This document shows positions 46,098 through 56,816 of a stretch of 64,000 nucleotides of DNA, one piece after another (the stretch's first letter is position 1; each line of letters begins with the position of its first letter). A program made the position numbers and the translations under genes. Origin of the DNA: Citrobacter youngae ATCC 29220 (GTDB lineage Bacteria; Pseudomonadota; Gammaproteobacteria; Enterobacterales; Enterobacteriaceae); the NCBI RefSeq assembly GCF_000155975.1, contig NZ_GG730303.1, positions 186,611 to 250,610 of the forward strand, read 5' to 3'. The notes below the pieces were generated by a model. It searched no databases, was not told the origin of the DNA, and saw nothing but the letters and a program-made list of their open reading frames with translations.

Positions 46098-46604
46098 ATG
46101 GTTAAGGACATACTGGCGCCGGGGCTGCGGGTGGCTTTTTGCGGCATCAATCCTGGGCTCTCTTCGGCGGGGACCGGGTTTCCCTTTGCGCATCCCGCCA
46201 ACCGCTTCTGGAAGGTTATCCATCAGGCGGGGTTTACCGCTCGCCAGCTCAAACCTGAAGAGGCGCAACACCTGCTGGATTTTCACTGTGGCGTGACTAA
46301 GTTTGTCGACAGGCCGACGGTGCAGGCTAATGAAGTGAAGCTACAGGAGATGCGTAGCGGGGGCCGTAAGCTCATTGAGAAAATTGAAGAGTATCAGCCT
46401 GCGGCGCTGGCGATCCTCGGTAAGCAGGCATTTGAGCAAGGCCTCAGTCAGCGAGGCGCGCAGTGGGGCAAACAAACGTTGACCATTGGTGCAACGCGGA
46501 TTTGGGTGCTGCCGAACCCGAGCGGATTAAGCCGGATTACGCTGGATAAACTGGTGGAGGCGTATCGGGAGGTGGATGTGGCGCTGAAGGCGCGCGGGAT
46601 TTAA
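46098..46604 (+). CDS. mug: G/U(T)-mismatch-specific uracil-DNA glycosylase
   Basis: 168 residues; removes uracil and ethenocytosine from mismatches in DNA. Signature motifs: [35 protein letters not shown] at the start (catalytic Asn and Pro of GINPG), and [10 protein letters not shown] in the C-terminal third (leucine-loop). I used the ATG 46098-46100, after GGAGTGATT, over an upstream in-frame ATG (10 codons earlier) without a ribosome-binding site. Monocistronic, ending at a REP unit. Confidence 0.97.
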   Translation: MVKDILAPGLRVAFCGINPGLSSAGTGFPFAHPANRFWKVIHQAGFTARQLKPEEAQHLLDFHCGVTKFVDRPTVQANEVKLQEMRSGGRKLIEKIEEYQPAALAILGKQAFEQGLSQRGAQWGKQTLTIGATRIWVLPNPSGLSRITLDKLVEAYREVDVALKARGI

Positions 46605-46621
46605 CGCCAGGTCGCAGAGAA

Positions 46622-46652
46622 GGTCCCGGCGGCGCTTCGCGTGGCCGGGCTA
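46622..46652. repeat. REP unit between mug and the NADAR gene
   Basis: GTCCCGGCGGCGCTTCGCGTGGCCGGGCTAC, a single palindromic REP in the gap of two convergent genes. Confidence 0.8.
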
Positions 46653-46656
46653 CACC

Positions 46657-47232
46657 TTACTCTTCGGTTTTATTGATGTTTGCAATCCTGTCTCTGACCA
46701 CCATCAGCGCAAAGCCGAGTAGATTGCTTCCATTCCACCGTAGGGGATCCCCGGCGCGTTCATCGTCTTGCGCCAGCCCTATCCCCCAGACGCGATCCAC
46801 GGGGCTGGCCTCGACCAGCACGAGCGTGCGGGTGCTGATAAGAAACTCCCCCAGCTCTGGGTGCTGACTAAACTTATGGACGTTGCCTTTACACACCGAC
46901 TCAAAACAGTTTTCTTCCCAAACCTGCTGATTAAATCCCGACACCTGTCTGCCGAACGCTTTCGCCTCTGCGGGTGATTTGGCGCTTAGAATGCGGAGCA
47001 ACGTGGATTCATCGCCAAATAATCTGGCTTTCTCCGCCATCATCCAGTGTTCAGCGCTGGCATAGGTGATGCCGTCGACCTCAAATGGCGACGGCCACCA
47101 CTGGCTAAAACAGGATGCAGTTATCGCGCCGCTGGAGGAAGGGCGATGCCCCCAGAAAAAAAGGTAGTCAAAATGTTCTCCAGCGCGCACCGCCATTTGC
47201 AGCGCTTCAAGCGAGTAATTTCCTTGTCGCAT
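46657..47232 (-). CDS. NADAR-family N-glycosidase (YbiA-like)
   Basis: 191 residues. Family motifs: LFFWGHRPSSSGAITASCFSQWWPSPFEVDGITYASAEHWMMAEKARLFGD in the first half, SPAEAKAFGRQVSGFNQQVWEENCFESVCKGNVHKFSQ, and LVEASPVDRVWGIGLAQDD with the C-terminal WNGSNLLGFALMVVRDRI. NADAR enzymes hydrolyse ADP-ribose-linked or riboflavin-pathway intermediates; some remove damaged 5-amino-uracil intermediates, others act in toxin or defence contexts. Here it lies between mug and the rpoD terminator, on the rpoD strand, so its role is probably housekeeping metabolite repair. No partner gene that would suggest a toxin-antitoxin pair is present. Confidence 0.85.
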   Translation of the reverse strand: MRQGNYSLEALQMAVRAGEHFDYLFFWGHRPSSSGAITASCFSQWWPSPFEVDGITYASAEHWMMAEKARLFGDESTLLRILSAKSPAEAKAFGRQVSGFNQQVWEENCFESVCKGNVHKFSQHPELGEFLISTRTLVLVEASPVDRVWGIGLAQDDERAGDPLRWNGSNLLGFALMVVRDRIANINKTEE

Positions 47233-47249
47233 AACAGCCCCTTATGGAT

Positions 47250-47276
47250 AAAAAAAACCTCCAGCGGGCTGGAGGT
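47250..47276 (-). terminator. intrinsic terminator of rpoD
   Basis: On the minus strand, ACCTCCAG (47269-47276) - CCCG - CTGGAGGT (47257-47264) and then a run of eight T. It lies 34 bp after the rpoD stop and ends the rpsU-dnaG-rpoD operon. Confidence 0.92.
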
Positions 47277-47309
47277 CTTGGTATTTAACAAAGTGCGAAG
47301 CTCGGCCGA

Positions 47310-49157
47310 TTAATCGTCGAGGAAGCTACGCAGCACTTCAGAGCGGCTCGGATGGCGCAGTTTACGCAGCGCCTTCGCTTCGATCTGACGGATACGTTCG
47401 CGGGTAACGTCGAACTGTTTACCCACTTCTTCCAGCGTGTGGTCGGTGTTCATATCGATACCGAAACGCATACGCAGAACTTTTGCTTCACGCGCGGTCA
47501 GTCCAGCCAGAACGTCGTGCGTTGCGGCACGCAGGCTCTCGGTAGTGGCAGAGTCCAGCGGCAGCTCGAGGGTGGTATCCTCGATAAAATCACCCAGATG
47601 CGAATCTTCATCGTCGCCGATCGGCGTTTCCATGGAGATAGGCTCTTTAGCAATCTTCAGCACTTTACGGATCTTGTCTTCCGGCATCAGCATGCGCTCG
47701 GCCAACTCTTCCGGCGTCGGCTCGCGACCCATCTCTTGCAGCATCTGGCGAGAGATACGGTTGAGCTTGTTGATGGTCTCAATCATATGCACCGGGATAC
47801 GGATGGTACGCGCCTGATCCGCGATAGAGCGGGTGATCGCCTGACGGATCCACCAGGTTGCATAGGTGGAGAACTTGTAACCACGACGGTATTCAAACTT
47901 ATCAACCGCTTTCATCAGACCGATGTTGCCTTCCTGAATCAGATCGAGGAACTGCAGGCCACGGTTGGTGTATTTTTTAGCGATAGAGATAACCAGACGT
48001 AAGTTCGCTTCAACCATCTCTTTTTTCGCACGGCGGGCTTTCGCTTCACCGATGGACATGCGACGGTTGATATCTTTAACCTGCTCGATGGTCAGGCCGG
48101 TTTCTTCTTCAATCTGCTGCAGTTTCTGCAGACCGCGGTGAACGTCATCTGCCACGTCGTGCAGTTTTTCAGACCACGGTTTGTTCATCGCGATTGCCGC
48201 GTTGAACCAGGTTTCGCTGGTTTCGTTGCCAGTGAACAGGGTGATGAAGTTCTTCTTCGGCATTTTGCACTGCTCAACGCAGAGCTTCATGATCAGACGT
48301 TCCTGAGTACGCACGCGGTCCATCATGACGCGCATGCTGTTTACCAGGTAGTCGAACTGCTTCGGCACCAGGCGGAACTGTTTGAACACTTCAGACAGCT
48401 TCTGAATTTCTTCCTGCGCGGCGGCATGGCTGCGGCCTTTCGCTTTGATGGTGTCGCGGGTGATTTCGTACTGAGTACGCAGTTCAGCGAATTTTTCACG
48501 CGCTAATTCAGGGTCGATGCTGTTGTCGTCATCGCTGCTGTCGTCGTCGCCGTCTTCTTCATCTTCGTCTTCGTCGTCATCCATCTCTTCCTGAGAGAGT
48601 TCGGAACCGACGTGGGTCGCCGTTGGCGCCATGTCTTCTTCCGCGTTCGGATCGACAAAGCCGGTGATGAGATCGGACAGACGCGCTTCTTCAGCTTCTA
48701 CGCGATCGTACTGCTCAAGCAGATAGGTGATGGCTTCCGGGTATTCGGCTACGGAGCATTGAACCTGGTTAATCCCGTCTTCGATACGTTTAGCGATGTC
48801 GATTTCGCCTTCACGGGTTAACAGTTCAACGGTACCCATTTCACGCATGTACATGCGGACCGGGTCAGTTGTACGACCGATTTCGGACTCAACGCTGGAC
48901 AGAACCTGGGCAGCCGCTTCTTCCGCGTCTTCATCGGTGCTGTTGGAGGTTTCAGCAAGCAGCAGATCATCGGCATCAGGTGCTTCTTCCATCACCTGAA
49001 TACCCATGTCATTGATCATTTGGATGATGTCTTCGATTTGATCTGAATCGACGATATCTTCCGGCAGATGGTCATTGACCTCGGCATAGGTCAGATAGCC
49101 TTGCTCCTTACCACGTTGGACAAGAAGCTTCAGCTGTGACTGCGGGTTTTGCTCCAT
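47310..49157 (-). CDS. rpoD: RNA polymerase sigma-70 (primary sigma factor)
   Basis: 615 residues, almost the E. coli protein. Region 1.1 at the N-terminus ([34 protein letters not shown]); an acidic insert about 190-215 ([24 protein letters not shown]); regions 2.3-2.4 ([35 protein letters not shown]) binding the -10 element; region 3; region 4.2 helix-turn-helix [29 protein letters not shown] for the -35. I use ATG 49155-49157 (MEQNPQ); the open frame reaches 24 codons upstream. Third gene of the macromolecular-synthesis operon after rpsU and dnaG. Confidence 0.98.
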   Translation of the reverse strand: MEQNPQSQLKLLVQRGKEQGYLTYAEVNDHLPEDIVDSDQIEDIIQMINDMGIQVMEEAPDADDLLLAETSNSTDEDAEEAAAQVLSSVESEIGRTTDPVRMYMREMGTVELLTREGEIDIAKRIEDGINQVQCSVAEYPEAITYLLEQYDRVEAEEARLSDLITGFVDPNAEEDMAPTATHVGSELSQEEMDDDEDEDEEDGDDDSSDDDNSIDPELAREKFAELRTQYEITRDTIKAKGRSHAAAQEEIQKLSEVFKQFRLVPKQFDYLVNSMRVMMDRVRTQERLIMKLCVEQCKMPKKNFITLFTGNETSETWFNAAIAMNKPWSEKLHDVADDVHRGLQKLQQIEEETGLTIEQVKDINRRMSIGEAKARRAKKEMVEANLRLVISIAKKYTNRGLQFLDLIQEGNIGLMKAVDKFEYRRGYKFSTYATWWIRQAITRSIADQARTIRIPVHMIETINKLNRISRQMLQEMGREPTPEELAERMLMPEDKIRKVLKIAKEPISMETPIGDDEDSHLGDFIEDTTLELPLDSATTESLRAATHDVLAGLTAREAKVLRMRFGIDMNTDHTLEEVGKQFDVTRERIRQIEAKALRKLRHPSRSEVLRSFLDD

Positions 49158-49306
49158 AAGACGGTATCCACACTTAATTCGTTTGATTGGTGTTGGGCGG
49201 TAAAACCGCCAACGGCAAAACGAGGGCATACTTATATTTTGCCGCTGCCTCTCCGTGCGGCTGTCGGGGGCTTCCCGATCGATATTCGGCAGTTAAGCCG
49301 TTAAAT

Positions 49307-49424
49307 ACTTCATCCTTCACGTTGTCTCTGCGTTAGCTGCGTTCTCTCTTCCTGGTCATGTACTTATGTACACTCCCAGGCGTTCGTTCACTTGCTGCCT
49401 TGATACAACGCGAAAGATTTTGTC
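49307..49424. repeat. ERIC element between rpoD and dnaG
   Basis: About 118 bp in the dnaG-rpoD gap, starting ACTTCATCCTTCAC and containing the central dyad TACTTATGTACACTCCC... as in the enterobacterial repetitive intergenic consensus. A second copy lies on the other side of dnaG at 51203-51386. The remaining gap (49158-49306) shows no feature beyond an AT-rich leader. Confidence 0.75.
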
Positions 49425-49441
49425 TTTGTTTTGTCTTTCAC

Positions 49442-51187
49442 TTATTTCTTGGCCAGTTCCTGGTTCAGCGTCCAGAGTTCCCGGCGTTCTTCGCTGCTTA
49501 AACCGTGTGTACGCTCACGAGCAATCAACTCTTCCTGGCGCAGTTCAAGCATCGAATCAAACATATGGTTGAGTGAGTCGGTGAAGGTTTTTTCTGCGAT
49601 ATCTTTATCTGCTATATCGTCCCACATCGACAGTTTTTCAAGGGTCGCAGCATCATTTGTGCCGCGATAGTGCTCTAACAGTTGTCCGGTGGTCAGACCC
49701 GGCTGAGACAGACAAGTGTTGACCAGTTCTCTGAATAAGCCAAGTCCAGGCAGCTTATTGCTGTCCAGCGCGCCTAACGGCGGAACCAGCGGGGCGAGCC
49801 CCGGGTTCTGTACCAGCAACCCTATAAGTATACGCATGGTCGTACGTTTTAGCTGTGGAACAGGGCGGGAAGCGCCATTTTCTGCCAGTTTTGGCATTAA
49901 ACGTTCAAGCTGGCTGTCATCCAGAATGCCGAGCTTGTTTCCCAATTCCTGTCGCAGATAAATGCGCAACGTTTCGCCCGGCACCTGAGTAATCAGCGGT
50001 AATGCCAGCGTGCTGAGCTGGGCGCGTCCGTCCGGAGTACTCAAATCCACCTGCGGCAACAGGCTGTTAAATAAAAACGCGGAGAGCGGCAGCGCCTGCT
50101 CCATCCGGGCTTCAAAGGCCTCTTTCCCTTCTTTACGCACCAGCGTATCGGGATCTTCGCCGTCTGGTAAAAACATAAAGCGCAGCTGGCGACCGTCTGT
50201 CATATAGGGCAGTGCGGTTTCCAGCGCGCGCCATGCCGCGTCGCGCCCGGCACGGTCGCCGTCGTAACAGCAAATGACGTTGTTCGTCGCGCGGAACAAC
50301 AGCTGGATGTGATCGGCGGTGGTTGACGTCCCAAGGGAGGCCACGGCGTAGTTAATGCCGTATTGTGCCAGCGCCACCACATCCATATAGCCTTCGACCA
50401 CTAACAGGCGCTGCGGATCGGCGTTATCCTGTTGGGCTTCATAAAGGCCATACAGCTGGCGACCTTTATGGAAAATATCGGTTTCTGGGGAGTTCAGATA
50501 CTTCGGCAGGGCATCGCCCAGCACGCGCCCGCCAAAACCAATGACCCGACCACGCTTGTCGCGGATGGGGAACATCACCCGTTCGCGGAAGCGATCGTAA
50601 CTGCGTCCTTGATCGTTGGTGACCAACATTCCCGCATCGACCAGCGATTTGCGATTCTCTGGATTGCCGCCAAACCGTTTCAGGACGTTGTCCCAGCCGG
50701 GGGGCGCAAAACCAATAGCAAAACGGGTGATAACGTCGCTACTTAATCCTCGCTTTTCCAGGTACTGGCGCGCAGGGGTAGCGGCGGGCTGCATCAAAGA
50801 CTGTTGATAAAACGTGTTCAGGCCGTCCATCAATTGATAAAGGCTTTGCCGTTGATGGCGCTCTATCTGACTGGGGCCACTGCCTGCTTCATAGGGCACT
50901 TCAAGGTTGTGCATTGCGGCCAGTTCTTCGACGGTTTCCACAAACTCGAGCTTGTCGTAGTTCATGAGAAAGTCGACGGCGTTGCCATGCGCGCCACACC
51001 CAAAGCAGTGATAAAACTGTTTTTCACCGTTTACGGTGAAAGAGGGGGTTTTTTCGTTATGGAACGGACAGCACGCGTGATAATTTTTGCCCTGCTTTTT
51101 CAGCTTTACCCGCGCGTCGATGAGATCGACAATGTCGGTTCTTGCCAGCAGGTCATTGATAAATACGCGTGGGATTCGTCCAGCCAT
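49442..51187 (-). CDS. dnaG: DNA primase
   Basis: 581 residues, same length as E. coli DnaG; synthesises RNA primers at the replication fork. The zinc-binding domain is at about 38-65 (CCPFHNEKTPSFTVNG ... HCFGCGAHG); the TOPRIM domain lies around 255-350 (LLVVEGYMDVVALAQYGINYAVASLGTS with catalytic Glu; CYDGDRAGRDAAWRA with Asp pair; FMFLPDGEDPDTLVRKEG); the C-terminal ~150 residues (SLNHMFDSMLELRQEELIARERTHGLSSEERRELW) bind DnaB. Second gene of the rpsU-dnaG-rpoD operon. Confidence 0.98.
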   Translation of the reverse strand: MAGRIPRVFINDLLARTDIVDLIDARVKLKKQGKNYHACCPFHNEKTPSFTVNGEKQFYHCFGCGAHGNAVDFLMNYDKLEFVETVEELAAMHNLEVPYEAGSGPSQIERHQRQSLYQLMDGLNTFYQQSLMQPAATPARQYLEKRGLSSDVITRFAIGFAPPGWDNVLKRFGGNPENRKSLVDAGMLVTNDQGRSYDRFRERVMFPIRDKRGRVIGFGGRVLGDALPKYLNSPETDIFHKGRQLYGLYEAQQDNADPQRLLVVEGYMDVVALAQYGINYAVASLGTSTTADHIQLLFRATNNVICCYDGDRAGRDAAWRALETALPYMTDGRQLRFMFLPDGEDPDTLVRKEGKEAFEARMEQALPLSAFLFNSLLPQVDLSTPDGRAQLSTLALPLITQVPGETLRIYLRQELGNKLGILDDSQLERLMPKLAENGASRPVPQLKRTTMRILIGLLVQNPGLAPLVPPLGALDSNKLPGLGLFRELVNTCLSQPGLTTGQLLEHYRGTNDAATLEKLSMWDDIADKDIAEKTFTDSLNHMFDSMLELRQEELIARERTHGLSSEERRELWTLNQELAKK

Positions 51188-51202
51188 ATGCCCCGTTATT
51201 AC

Positions 51203-51386
51203 ACTTCATCCTTCAAACTGTCTCTGCGTTGGCTGCACTCGCCCACCCCTGTCACTTACTTAAGTAAGCTCCGGGGATTCACTCACTTGCCGCGTTACTC
51301 GGCTTGCAGCCTCGCCCCTTCGGGGCCAGCGTTAGCGCTGTTCAAAACGCTAACGCGTTTTGTGATACAGCATGAATGATTTTGTG
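51203..51386. repeat. ERIC-like element between dnaG and rpsU, with internal terminator
   Basis: Shares with 49307-49424 the beginning (ACTTCATCCTTCAA), the dyad CTTACTTAAGTAAGCTCC and the end TGATACA...GATTTTGTG. About 65 bp are extra in the middle and contain the operon's transcription terminator. It lies in the dnaG-rpsU gap and is the same orientation as the copy before rpoD. Confidence 0.7.
51329..51361 (-). terminator. internal terminator between rpsU and dnaG
   Basis: Two overlapping hairpins: AAAACGC-TAAC-GCGTTTT at 51344-51361 (self-complementary, with T-tract on the minus strand), and GCGTTAGCG (51329-51337) pairing with CGCTAACGC (51348-51356). This matches the partial terminator known between rpsU and dnaG that lets ribosomal protein S21 be made in excess over primase. 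The two stems exclude each other. Confidence 0.8.
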
Positions 51387-51488
51387 TAATTGCTGATGTA
51401 TAAACGAAAACAAGCCGCGCATTCCTTTCGGAAGCACGGCCTTACAACTACAACTCAGTCTGAATTGAGAGCCTTGGCTCTCAATGGA

Positions 51489-51743
<255 letters not shown>

Positions 51744-51940
51744 TCAACGCCAGCTTATTTCAAAATGGTGCGGAATTTTACTGCAATTGCTGCTGCTTTG
51801 TAAAGCACCCACGCGATTTTGAAAGGGACTTTTATAAGGACAAGGAGTATACACGAGGCATTCGCCTGGGGCGAACAAAGTTTTACATCAACCCGCATTG
51901 GTCCTACACTGCGCGGTAATAGAGCGAGGTAAAACAAGTC

Positions 51941-52954
51941 ATGCGTGTACTGGGTATTGAAACATCCTGCGATGAAACCGGCATCGCCATTTACGACGAT
52001 GAGAAAGGTCTTTTAGCCAACCAATTGTATAGTCAGGTGAAATTACACGCTGACTACGGCGGCGTAGTGCCAGAACTGGCCTCGCGCGATCACGTACGTA
52101 AAACCGTACCGCTGATCCAGGCCGCGCTGAAAGAAGCGGGGCTGACGGCGAAAGAGATCGATGCGGTGGCGTATACCGCGGGTCCGGGTCTGGTTGGCGC
52201 GCTGCTGGTTGGCGCAACCGTAGGACGTTCGCTGGCGTTCGCCTGGGGCGTACCGGCAATTCCTGTGCACCACATGGAAGGGCATCTGCTGGCGCCGATG
52301 CTGGAAGATAATCCCCCAGCGTTCCCGTTCGTCGCGCTGCTGGTTTCCGGCGGTCACACGCAGCTGATTAGCGTCACCGGCATTGGTCAGTATGAGCTGC
52401 TGGGCGAGTCGATTGACGATGCCGCTGGCGAAGCGTTCGACAAAACCGCCAAGCTGCTGGGGCTGGATTATCCAGGCGGTCCAATGCTGTCTAAGCTGGC
52501 GTCACAGGGCGTAGAAAAACGCTTTGTCTTCCCGCGTCCGATGACCGACCGTCCGGGACTGGATTTCAGCTTCTCTGGTCTGAAAACCTTCGCCGCGAAT
52601 ACGATTCGTAATAACGAAAATGACGATCAGACGCGCGCAGACATCGCCCGTGCGTTTGAAGATGCGGTGGTTGATACGTTGATGATCAAGTGTAAACGCG
52701 CGCTGGATCAAACCGGTTTTAAACGTCTGGTGATGGCGGGCGGCGTGAGCGCTAACCGCACGCTGCGCGCGAAACTGGGCGAGATGATGCAAAAACGCCG
52801 CGGCGAAGTGTTCTATGCGCGCCCGGAATTTTGTACCGACAACGGGGCGATGATCGCCTACGCGGGCATGGTGCGCTTTAAAGCGGGGGCAACGGCGGAT
52901 CTTGGCGTGACCGTGCGTCCACGCTGGCCGCTGGCGGAATTACCGGCGGCGTGA
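51941..52954 (+). CDS. tsaD: tRNA N6-threonylcarbamoyladenosine transferase
   Basis: 337 residues; transfers the threonylcarbamoyl group onto A37 of ANN-decoding tRNAs in the TsaBDE complex. ASKHA-fold ATPase with [21 protein letters not shown] at the start, metal ligands in [13 protein letters not shown] (two His), [16 protein letters not shown], and [12 protein letters not shown], then the Asp of [23 protein letters not shown] precedes the ATG. Divergent from rpsU, as in E. coli; downstream is a REP pair and then the convergent urease operon. Confidence 0.98.
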   Translation: MRVLGIETSCDETGIAIYDDEKGLLANQLYSQVKLHADYGGVVPELASRDHVRKTVPLIQAALKEAGLTAKEIDAVAYTAGPGLVGALLVGATVGRSLAFAWGVPAIPVHHMEGHLLAPMLEDNPPAFPFVALLVSGGHTQLISVTGIGQYELLGESIDDAAGEAFDKTAKLLGLDYPGGPMLSKLASQGVEKRFVFPRPMTDRPGLDFSFSGLKTFAANTIRNNENDDQTRADIARAFEDAVVDTLMIKCKRALDQTGFKRLVMAGGVSANRTLRAKLGEMMQKRRGEVFYARPEFCTDNGAMIAYAGMVRFKAGATADLGVTVRPRWPLAELPAA

Positions 52955-52957
52955 GTT

Positions 52958-53035
52958 TTTGCCCGGTGCTGGCTTCACTTACCGGGCCTACAAAACCGTA
53001 GGCCGGGTCAGGCGAAGCCGCCACCCGGCGTGAAA
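52958..53035. repeat. REP/BIME pair between tsaD and ureG
   Basis: GCCCGGTGCTGGCTTCACTTACCGGGCC and the inverse GTAGGCCGGGTCAGG...CGCCACCCGGCG. Fills the convergent gap and marks the right-hand side of the urease insertion. Confidence 0.85.
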
Positions 53036-53040
53036 CGGCG

Positions 53041-53658
53041 CTACACCCGCAACATTCCCTTCTCTTCCAGAAACGCAATAATCGTCGCCAGCCCGTCACC
53101 CGCTTTCAGATTGGCAAAGGTCCACGGACGCTCGCCGCGCATGCGCAGGGTATCGCGCTCCATCACCTCCAGCGAGGCGCCCACATAAGGGGCCAGATCG
53201 GTTTTATTGATCACCAGAAAATCGGATTTAGTGATCCCCGGTCCCCCTTTACGCGGGATCTTCTCGCCTTCGGCAACGTCGATCACATAAATCGTCAGAT
53301 CCGCTAATTCCGGGCTAAAGGTGGCGCTCAGGTTATCGCCGCCGCTTTCCACAAAAATCAGATCCAGGTTGCCGAATTTCTCGCTCAGCGCTTCTACCGC
53401 GGCCAGATTCATCGACGCATCTTCGCGGATGGCGGTATGCGGGCAGCCGCCGGTTTCCACGCCAACGATCCTGTCCGGCTCCAGCGCGCCTGCTTCGGTG
53501 AGAATACGCTGATCTTCTTTGGTGTAGATATCGTTAGTCACGACCGCCAGTTGATAGCTGCTGCGCATGGCTTTGCATAACGCTTCCAGCAGCGCCGTTT
53601 TGCCGGAGCCAACCGGGCCGCCAACGCCCACGCGCAGGGGATGCTTGTAGTCACTCAT
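53041..53658 (-). CDS. ureG: urease accessory GTPase UreG
   Basis: 205 residues, SIMIBI-class GTPase that drives nickel insertion into apo-urease with UreE/F/D. P-loop [18 protein letters not shown] at residues 10-27, CPH metal motif in [47 protein letters not shown] (Walker B/DxxG), and NKTDLAP (G4). Last gene of the ureDABCEFG operon; downstream is a REP pair. Confidence 0.97.
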   Translation of the reverse strand: MSDYKHPLRVGVGGPVGSGKTALLEALCKAMRSSYQLAVVTNDIYTKEDQRILTEAGALEPDRIVGVETGGCPHTAIREDASMNLAAVEALSEKFGNLDLIFVESGGDNLSATFSPELADLTIYVIDVAEGEKIPRKGGPGITKSDFLVINKTDLAPYVGASLEVMERDTLRMRGERPWTFANLKAGDGLATIIAFLEEKGMLRV

Positions 53659-53667
53659 TTTTTCTCC

Positions 53668-54333
53668 TCAGGAACGGAATAAGCGGGAATATTGGGTTTC
53701 ATGCCGGGCAGATGCGATGGCAGCCAGCGGCGTTGCGGAGCCGAGGCTGGCGTCAGGGCACGCCAGCGCCTGCGCCAGACCTTGCGCGTAACGGTCGCAG
53801 AGCGCAATAATCAAGCGTTGAGCCGCCTGCTGACCAAAGGGAACCAGTTTGACGCCTGCCATCACCGCGCTCTCAATCCAGCTGTAGCCAAGGCATAGCG
53901 CCAGCTTTGTCAGGGGAATTTTCCAGCGCACGCCCAGCCAGGCCATGCCGCAGAGCTGACTGTCGACAAAGAGCGCGCGCCACTCCCGGGCGCAATCAGG
54001 TTCCCAGTCGATGACCAGCCGCGTAAAAGCCGCGCCTCGGCTGCGTTCTTCATTCCGTAGTTCGCGGGTTTCGCGACAAGCCAACAGGTAAGCGCTCCAG
54101 CGGCGTGCGGCGGTGAGATCGTCCTGCTCGCAGGCGCGATACAGTCTTGCCAGCAGCGGTAAGTCGACGGTAAAAAAGTTCTGTTCCATCTGCTGAATTT
54201 GCCAGTCAGAGAAATCATCCACGTTTTTTACCCAGCCGATTTCCACCGCCCACTCCAGGCCCTGAGACCAGGTAAACGATCCCACCGGGAGGCTACTGCT
54301 GGCGAGCTGCATCAGGCGCAGATCAGTGCGCAT
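53668..54333 (-). CDS. ureF: urease accessory protein UreF
   Basis: 221 residues; all-helical scaffold joining UreD and UreG in the activation complex. It starts [37 protein letters not shown], with [23 protein letters not shown] and [26 protein letters not shown], ending [24 protein letters not shown] take ATG 54331-54333, which overlaps the ureE end by 11 bp; the longer frame to 54402 has no ribosome-binding site. Length is that of Klebsiella UreF. Confidence 0.95.
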   Translation of the reverse strand: MRTDLRLMQLASSSLPVGSFTWSQGLEWAVEIGWVKNVDDFSDWQIQQMEQNFFTVDLPLLARLYRACEQDDLTAARRWSAYLLACRETRELRNEERSRGAAFTRLVIDWEPDCAREWRALFVDSQLCGMAWLGVRWKIPLTKLALCLGYSWIESAVMAGVKLVPFGQQAAQRLIIALCDRYAQGLAQALACPDASLGSATPLAAIASARHETQYSRLFRS

Positions 54334-54787
54334 GGCTGTGATGATGCCCGTGTGATTCACTGGCATAAGCGCCAGCTTCCGGTTCAAACGGCAGTTGAGC
54401 AAATGTCACCTCGAGGCTGAACTGGCGCAGCATATCGTCCAGCACATGATCGTGGTGGTAGCGCAGCTCATCGGGCAGGATCTGCAACGGCACGTGGCGA
54501 TTACCGAGGTGGTAACAGGCTTTAGCGAGCAGGAAAGGATCGGCGCAGCGCACCACGGAAACCGACTCCGGCGCGGCGATCACTTCGATGACCTCGCTGC
54601 CATCTTCGGTGGTTAACAGATCGCCACCGCGCAGCAGCAAACCGCGCGGTAGCATCAGCCCGGCTTCGCGACCATCGTTCAGCGCCACTCTGGCGCGGCT
54701 TTTTACCCGAATATCAATGGGCAGCGTGACGCTTGCGGTGATGCGGTGAGCGTGGTCAAGGCGTTGGGTCAGGTAGATCATCCTCAC
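54323..54787 (-). CDS. ureE: urease nickel metallochaperone UreE
   Basis: 154 residues. N-terminal peptide-binding domain ([35 protein letters not shown]), a C-terminal metal-binding domain ([39 protein letters not shown] with the metal His), and a His-rich tail [12 protein letters not shown] that binds further Ni2+. The 3' end overlaps ureF. The short His tail has six histidines, fewer than in some Klebsiella UreE. Confidence 0.96.
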   Translation of the reverse strand: MRMIYLTQRLDHAHRITASVTLPIDIRVKSRARVALNDGREAGLMLPRGLLLRGGDLLTTEDGSEVIEVIAAPESVSVVRCADPFLLAKACYHLGNRHVPLQILPDELRYHHDHVLDDMLRQFSLEVTFAQLPFEPEAGAYASESHGHHHSHAH

Positions 54788-54790
54788 TCC

Positions 54791-56494
54791 TTAAAACAGA
54801 AAATAGCGTTGCGCCATCGGCAAAACGTCTGCCGGGTCGCTGGTAATCAATTCACCATCAATGCGTACCTCGTAGGTCTGAGCATCGACGGTGATATTGG
54901 GTTGCAGGCCGTTGTGGATCATGTCGGTTTTTTTCACCGTCCGGCAGCCTTTGACGACGGCGATGGCGCTTTGCAGATTGAGCTGCTGCGGGATGTTTTG
55001 CGCGTCAGCGGCCTGTGAAATAAAGGTCAGCCGGGTGTGATGCCGCGCCGCGCCAAGTGCGCCGAACATCATGCGGTAATGCACCGGCTGCGGTGTGGGG
55101 ATCGAGGCGTTGATGTCGCCCATCGGCGCGCAGGCGATCATCCCGCCTTTCACGATCGTCGCCGGTTTTACGCCAAAAAAGGCGGGCGACCACAACACCA
55201 GATCGGCCAGTTTGCTAGGCTCAACGGAGCCGACTTCGTGGGCGATACCGTGGGTTAGCGCCGGATTGATGGTGTACTTGGCGATGTAGCGTTTAACACG
55301 CTGATTGTCGTTGTCGCCGGTTTCTTCTGCCAGCGGACCACGCTGAACCTTCATGCGGTGCGCTACCTGCCAGGTGCGCAGGATCACTTCACCCACGCGC
55401 CCCATCGCCTGTGAATCGGACGAGGTCAGGGAAAACGCGCCAATGTCATGCAGCACATCTTCGGCAGCGATCGTTTCCCGGCGAATGCGCGATTCGGCGA
55501 AGGCTACGTCTTCGGCGATATCCGGGTCGAGGTGGTGGCAAACCATCAGCATATCGAGATGCTCGTCGATGGTGTTGACGGTATAAGGCAGCGTCGGGTT
55601 GGTGGAGGAGGGCAGAATGTTCGGGTGCGCACAGGCGGTGATGATATCCGGCGCATGGCCGCCGCCCGCCCCTTCGGTGTGGAAGGTATGAATAGTGCGG
55701 TCGCCAATCGCCGCCAGCGTATCTTCAACGAAACCGGACTCATTGAGCGTATCGCTGTGCAGCGCCACCTGGATGTCCATTTCATCGGCAACGGTCAGCG
55801 CACAGTCGATAGCGGCGGGCGTCGCGCCCCAGTCTTCATGGATTTTCAGGCCAATCGCGCCCGCGCTGATTTGCTCGCGCAGGGCGTCAGGATTTGAGCC
55901 GTTACCTTTGCCCAGCAAACCGATGTTAACCGGCAATGCGTCTGCCGCCTGCAGCATGCGGGCGATGTACCACGGACCCGGCGTGCAGGTGGTGGCGTGG
56001 GTTCCTGCTGCCGGACCGGTGCCGCCGCCGATCATCGTGGTCACGCCGGAAACCAGCGCCTCCTGCGCCTGCTGCGGGCAGATCCAGTGAATATGCGTAT
56101 CCACGCCGCCTGCGGTGACGATCTTGCCTTCCCCGGCGATAACTTCCGTTCCCGCGCCTATCGGGATCGTCACGTTGGGCTGAATATCGGGATTGCCCGC
56201 TTTGCCAATGGCGAAGATCCTGCCGTCTTTGATGCCGATATCGGCTTTCACGATCCCCCAGTGATCGACGATCAGCGCGTTGGTGATCGCCAGATCCGCG
56301 CAGGCCTCGGCGCGCATTTGCCCCTGACCCATGCCGTCGCGGATCACCTTTCCGCCACCGAACTTGACCTCTTCGCCGTAGGTGGTGAAGTCTTTTTCAA
56401 CTTCGATCCACAGCTCGGTATCCGCCAAACGGACTTTGTCGCCAGTGGTCGGGCCGAACATGTCGGCATACGCCTGGCGGGACATTTCACTCAT
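54791..56494 (-). CDS. ureC: urease alpha subunit (catalytic)
   Basis: 567 residues; hydrolyses urea at a dinuclear nickel centre. The metal ligands are HIH (His134, His136), the carbamylated Lys217 in [13 protein letters not shown], then the His of [15 protein letters not shown] and the Asp further on; the flap [22 protein letters not shown] contains the catalytic His320. All expected residues are present. Cytosolic, (alpha-beta-gamma)3 with UreB and UreA. It overlaps ureB by 8 bp and precedes ureE by 3 bp. Without a nickel transporter gene nearby, Ni2+ must come from elsewhere in the genome. Confidence 0.98.
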   Translation of the reverse strand: MSEMSRQAYADMFGPTTGDKVRLADTELWIEVEKDFTTYGEEVKFGGGKVIRDGMGQGQMRAEACADLAITNALIVDHWGIVKADIGIKDGRIFAIGKAGNPDIQPNVTIPIGAGTEVIAGEGKIVTAGGVDTHIHWICPQQAQEALVSGVTTMIGGGTGPAAGTHATTCTPGPWYIARMLQAADALPVNIGLLGKGNGSNPDALREQISAGAIGLKIHEDWGATPAAIDCALTVADEMDIQVALHSDTLNESGFVEDTLAAIGDRTIHTFHTEGAGGGHAPDIITACAHPNILPSSTNPTLPYTVNTIDEHLDMLMVCHHLDPDIAEDVAFAESRIRRETIAAEDVLHDIGAFSLTSSDSQAMGRVGEVILRTWQVAHRMKVQRGPLAEETGDNDNQRVKRYIAKYTINPALTHGIAHEVGSVEPSKLADLVLWSPAFFGVKPATIVKGGMIACAPMGDINASIPTPQPVHYRMMFGALGAARHHTRLTFISQAADAQNIPQQLNLQSAIAVVKGCRTVKKTDMIHNGLQPNITVDAQTYEVRIDGELITSDPADVLPMAQRYFLF

Positions 56495-56807
56495 TATCTG
56501 CCTCCAGAGCGCCCATCACTTCGCGGCGAAAACCCACGATCCGCTGTGCGCCAGCGACGCGCACCAGTTCGACTTCGCGTTTTTGTCCCGGCTCGAAACG
56601 CACCGCCGTGCCTGCCGCAATGTTCAGGCGAAAGCCCCGTGCGGCCAGCCTGTCAAAGCGCAGCGCCGGGTTCACTTCGTAAAAGTGATAGTGCGATCCC
56701 ACCTGGATTGGCCTGTCGCCGTGATTTTCCACCACGATCGTGCAGGTTTCGCGCCCCTGATTGATCGCGATGTTGCCTGCTGAGATCTGATACTCACCTG
56801 GGATCAT
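56487..56807 (-). CDS. ureB: urease beta subunit
   Basis: 106 residues, small structural urease subunit: [75 protein letters not shown]. Its 3' end overlaps the ureC ATG by 8 bp, so translation is coupled. It follows ureA by 9 bp. Confidence 0.97.
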   Translation of the reverse strand: MIPGEYQISAGNIAINQGRETCTIVVENHGDRPIQVGSHYHFYEVNPALRFDRLAARGFRLNIAAGTAVRFEPGQKREVELVRVAGAQRIVGFRREVMGALEADNE

Positions 56808-56816
56808 TGTCGCTCC

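Noticed and set aside
46657-47232. NADAR gene as a toxin-antitoxin or defence partner
   Set aside because: No adjacent ADP-ribosyltransferase or toxin gene; the neighbours are housekeeping genes.
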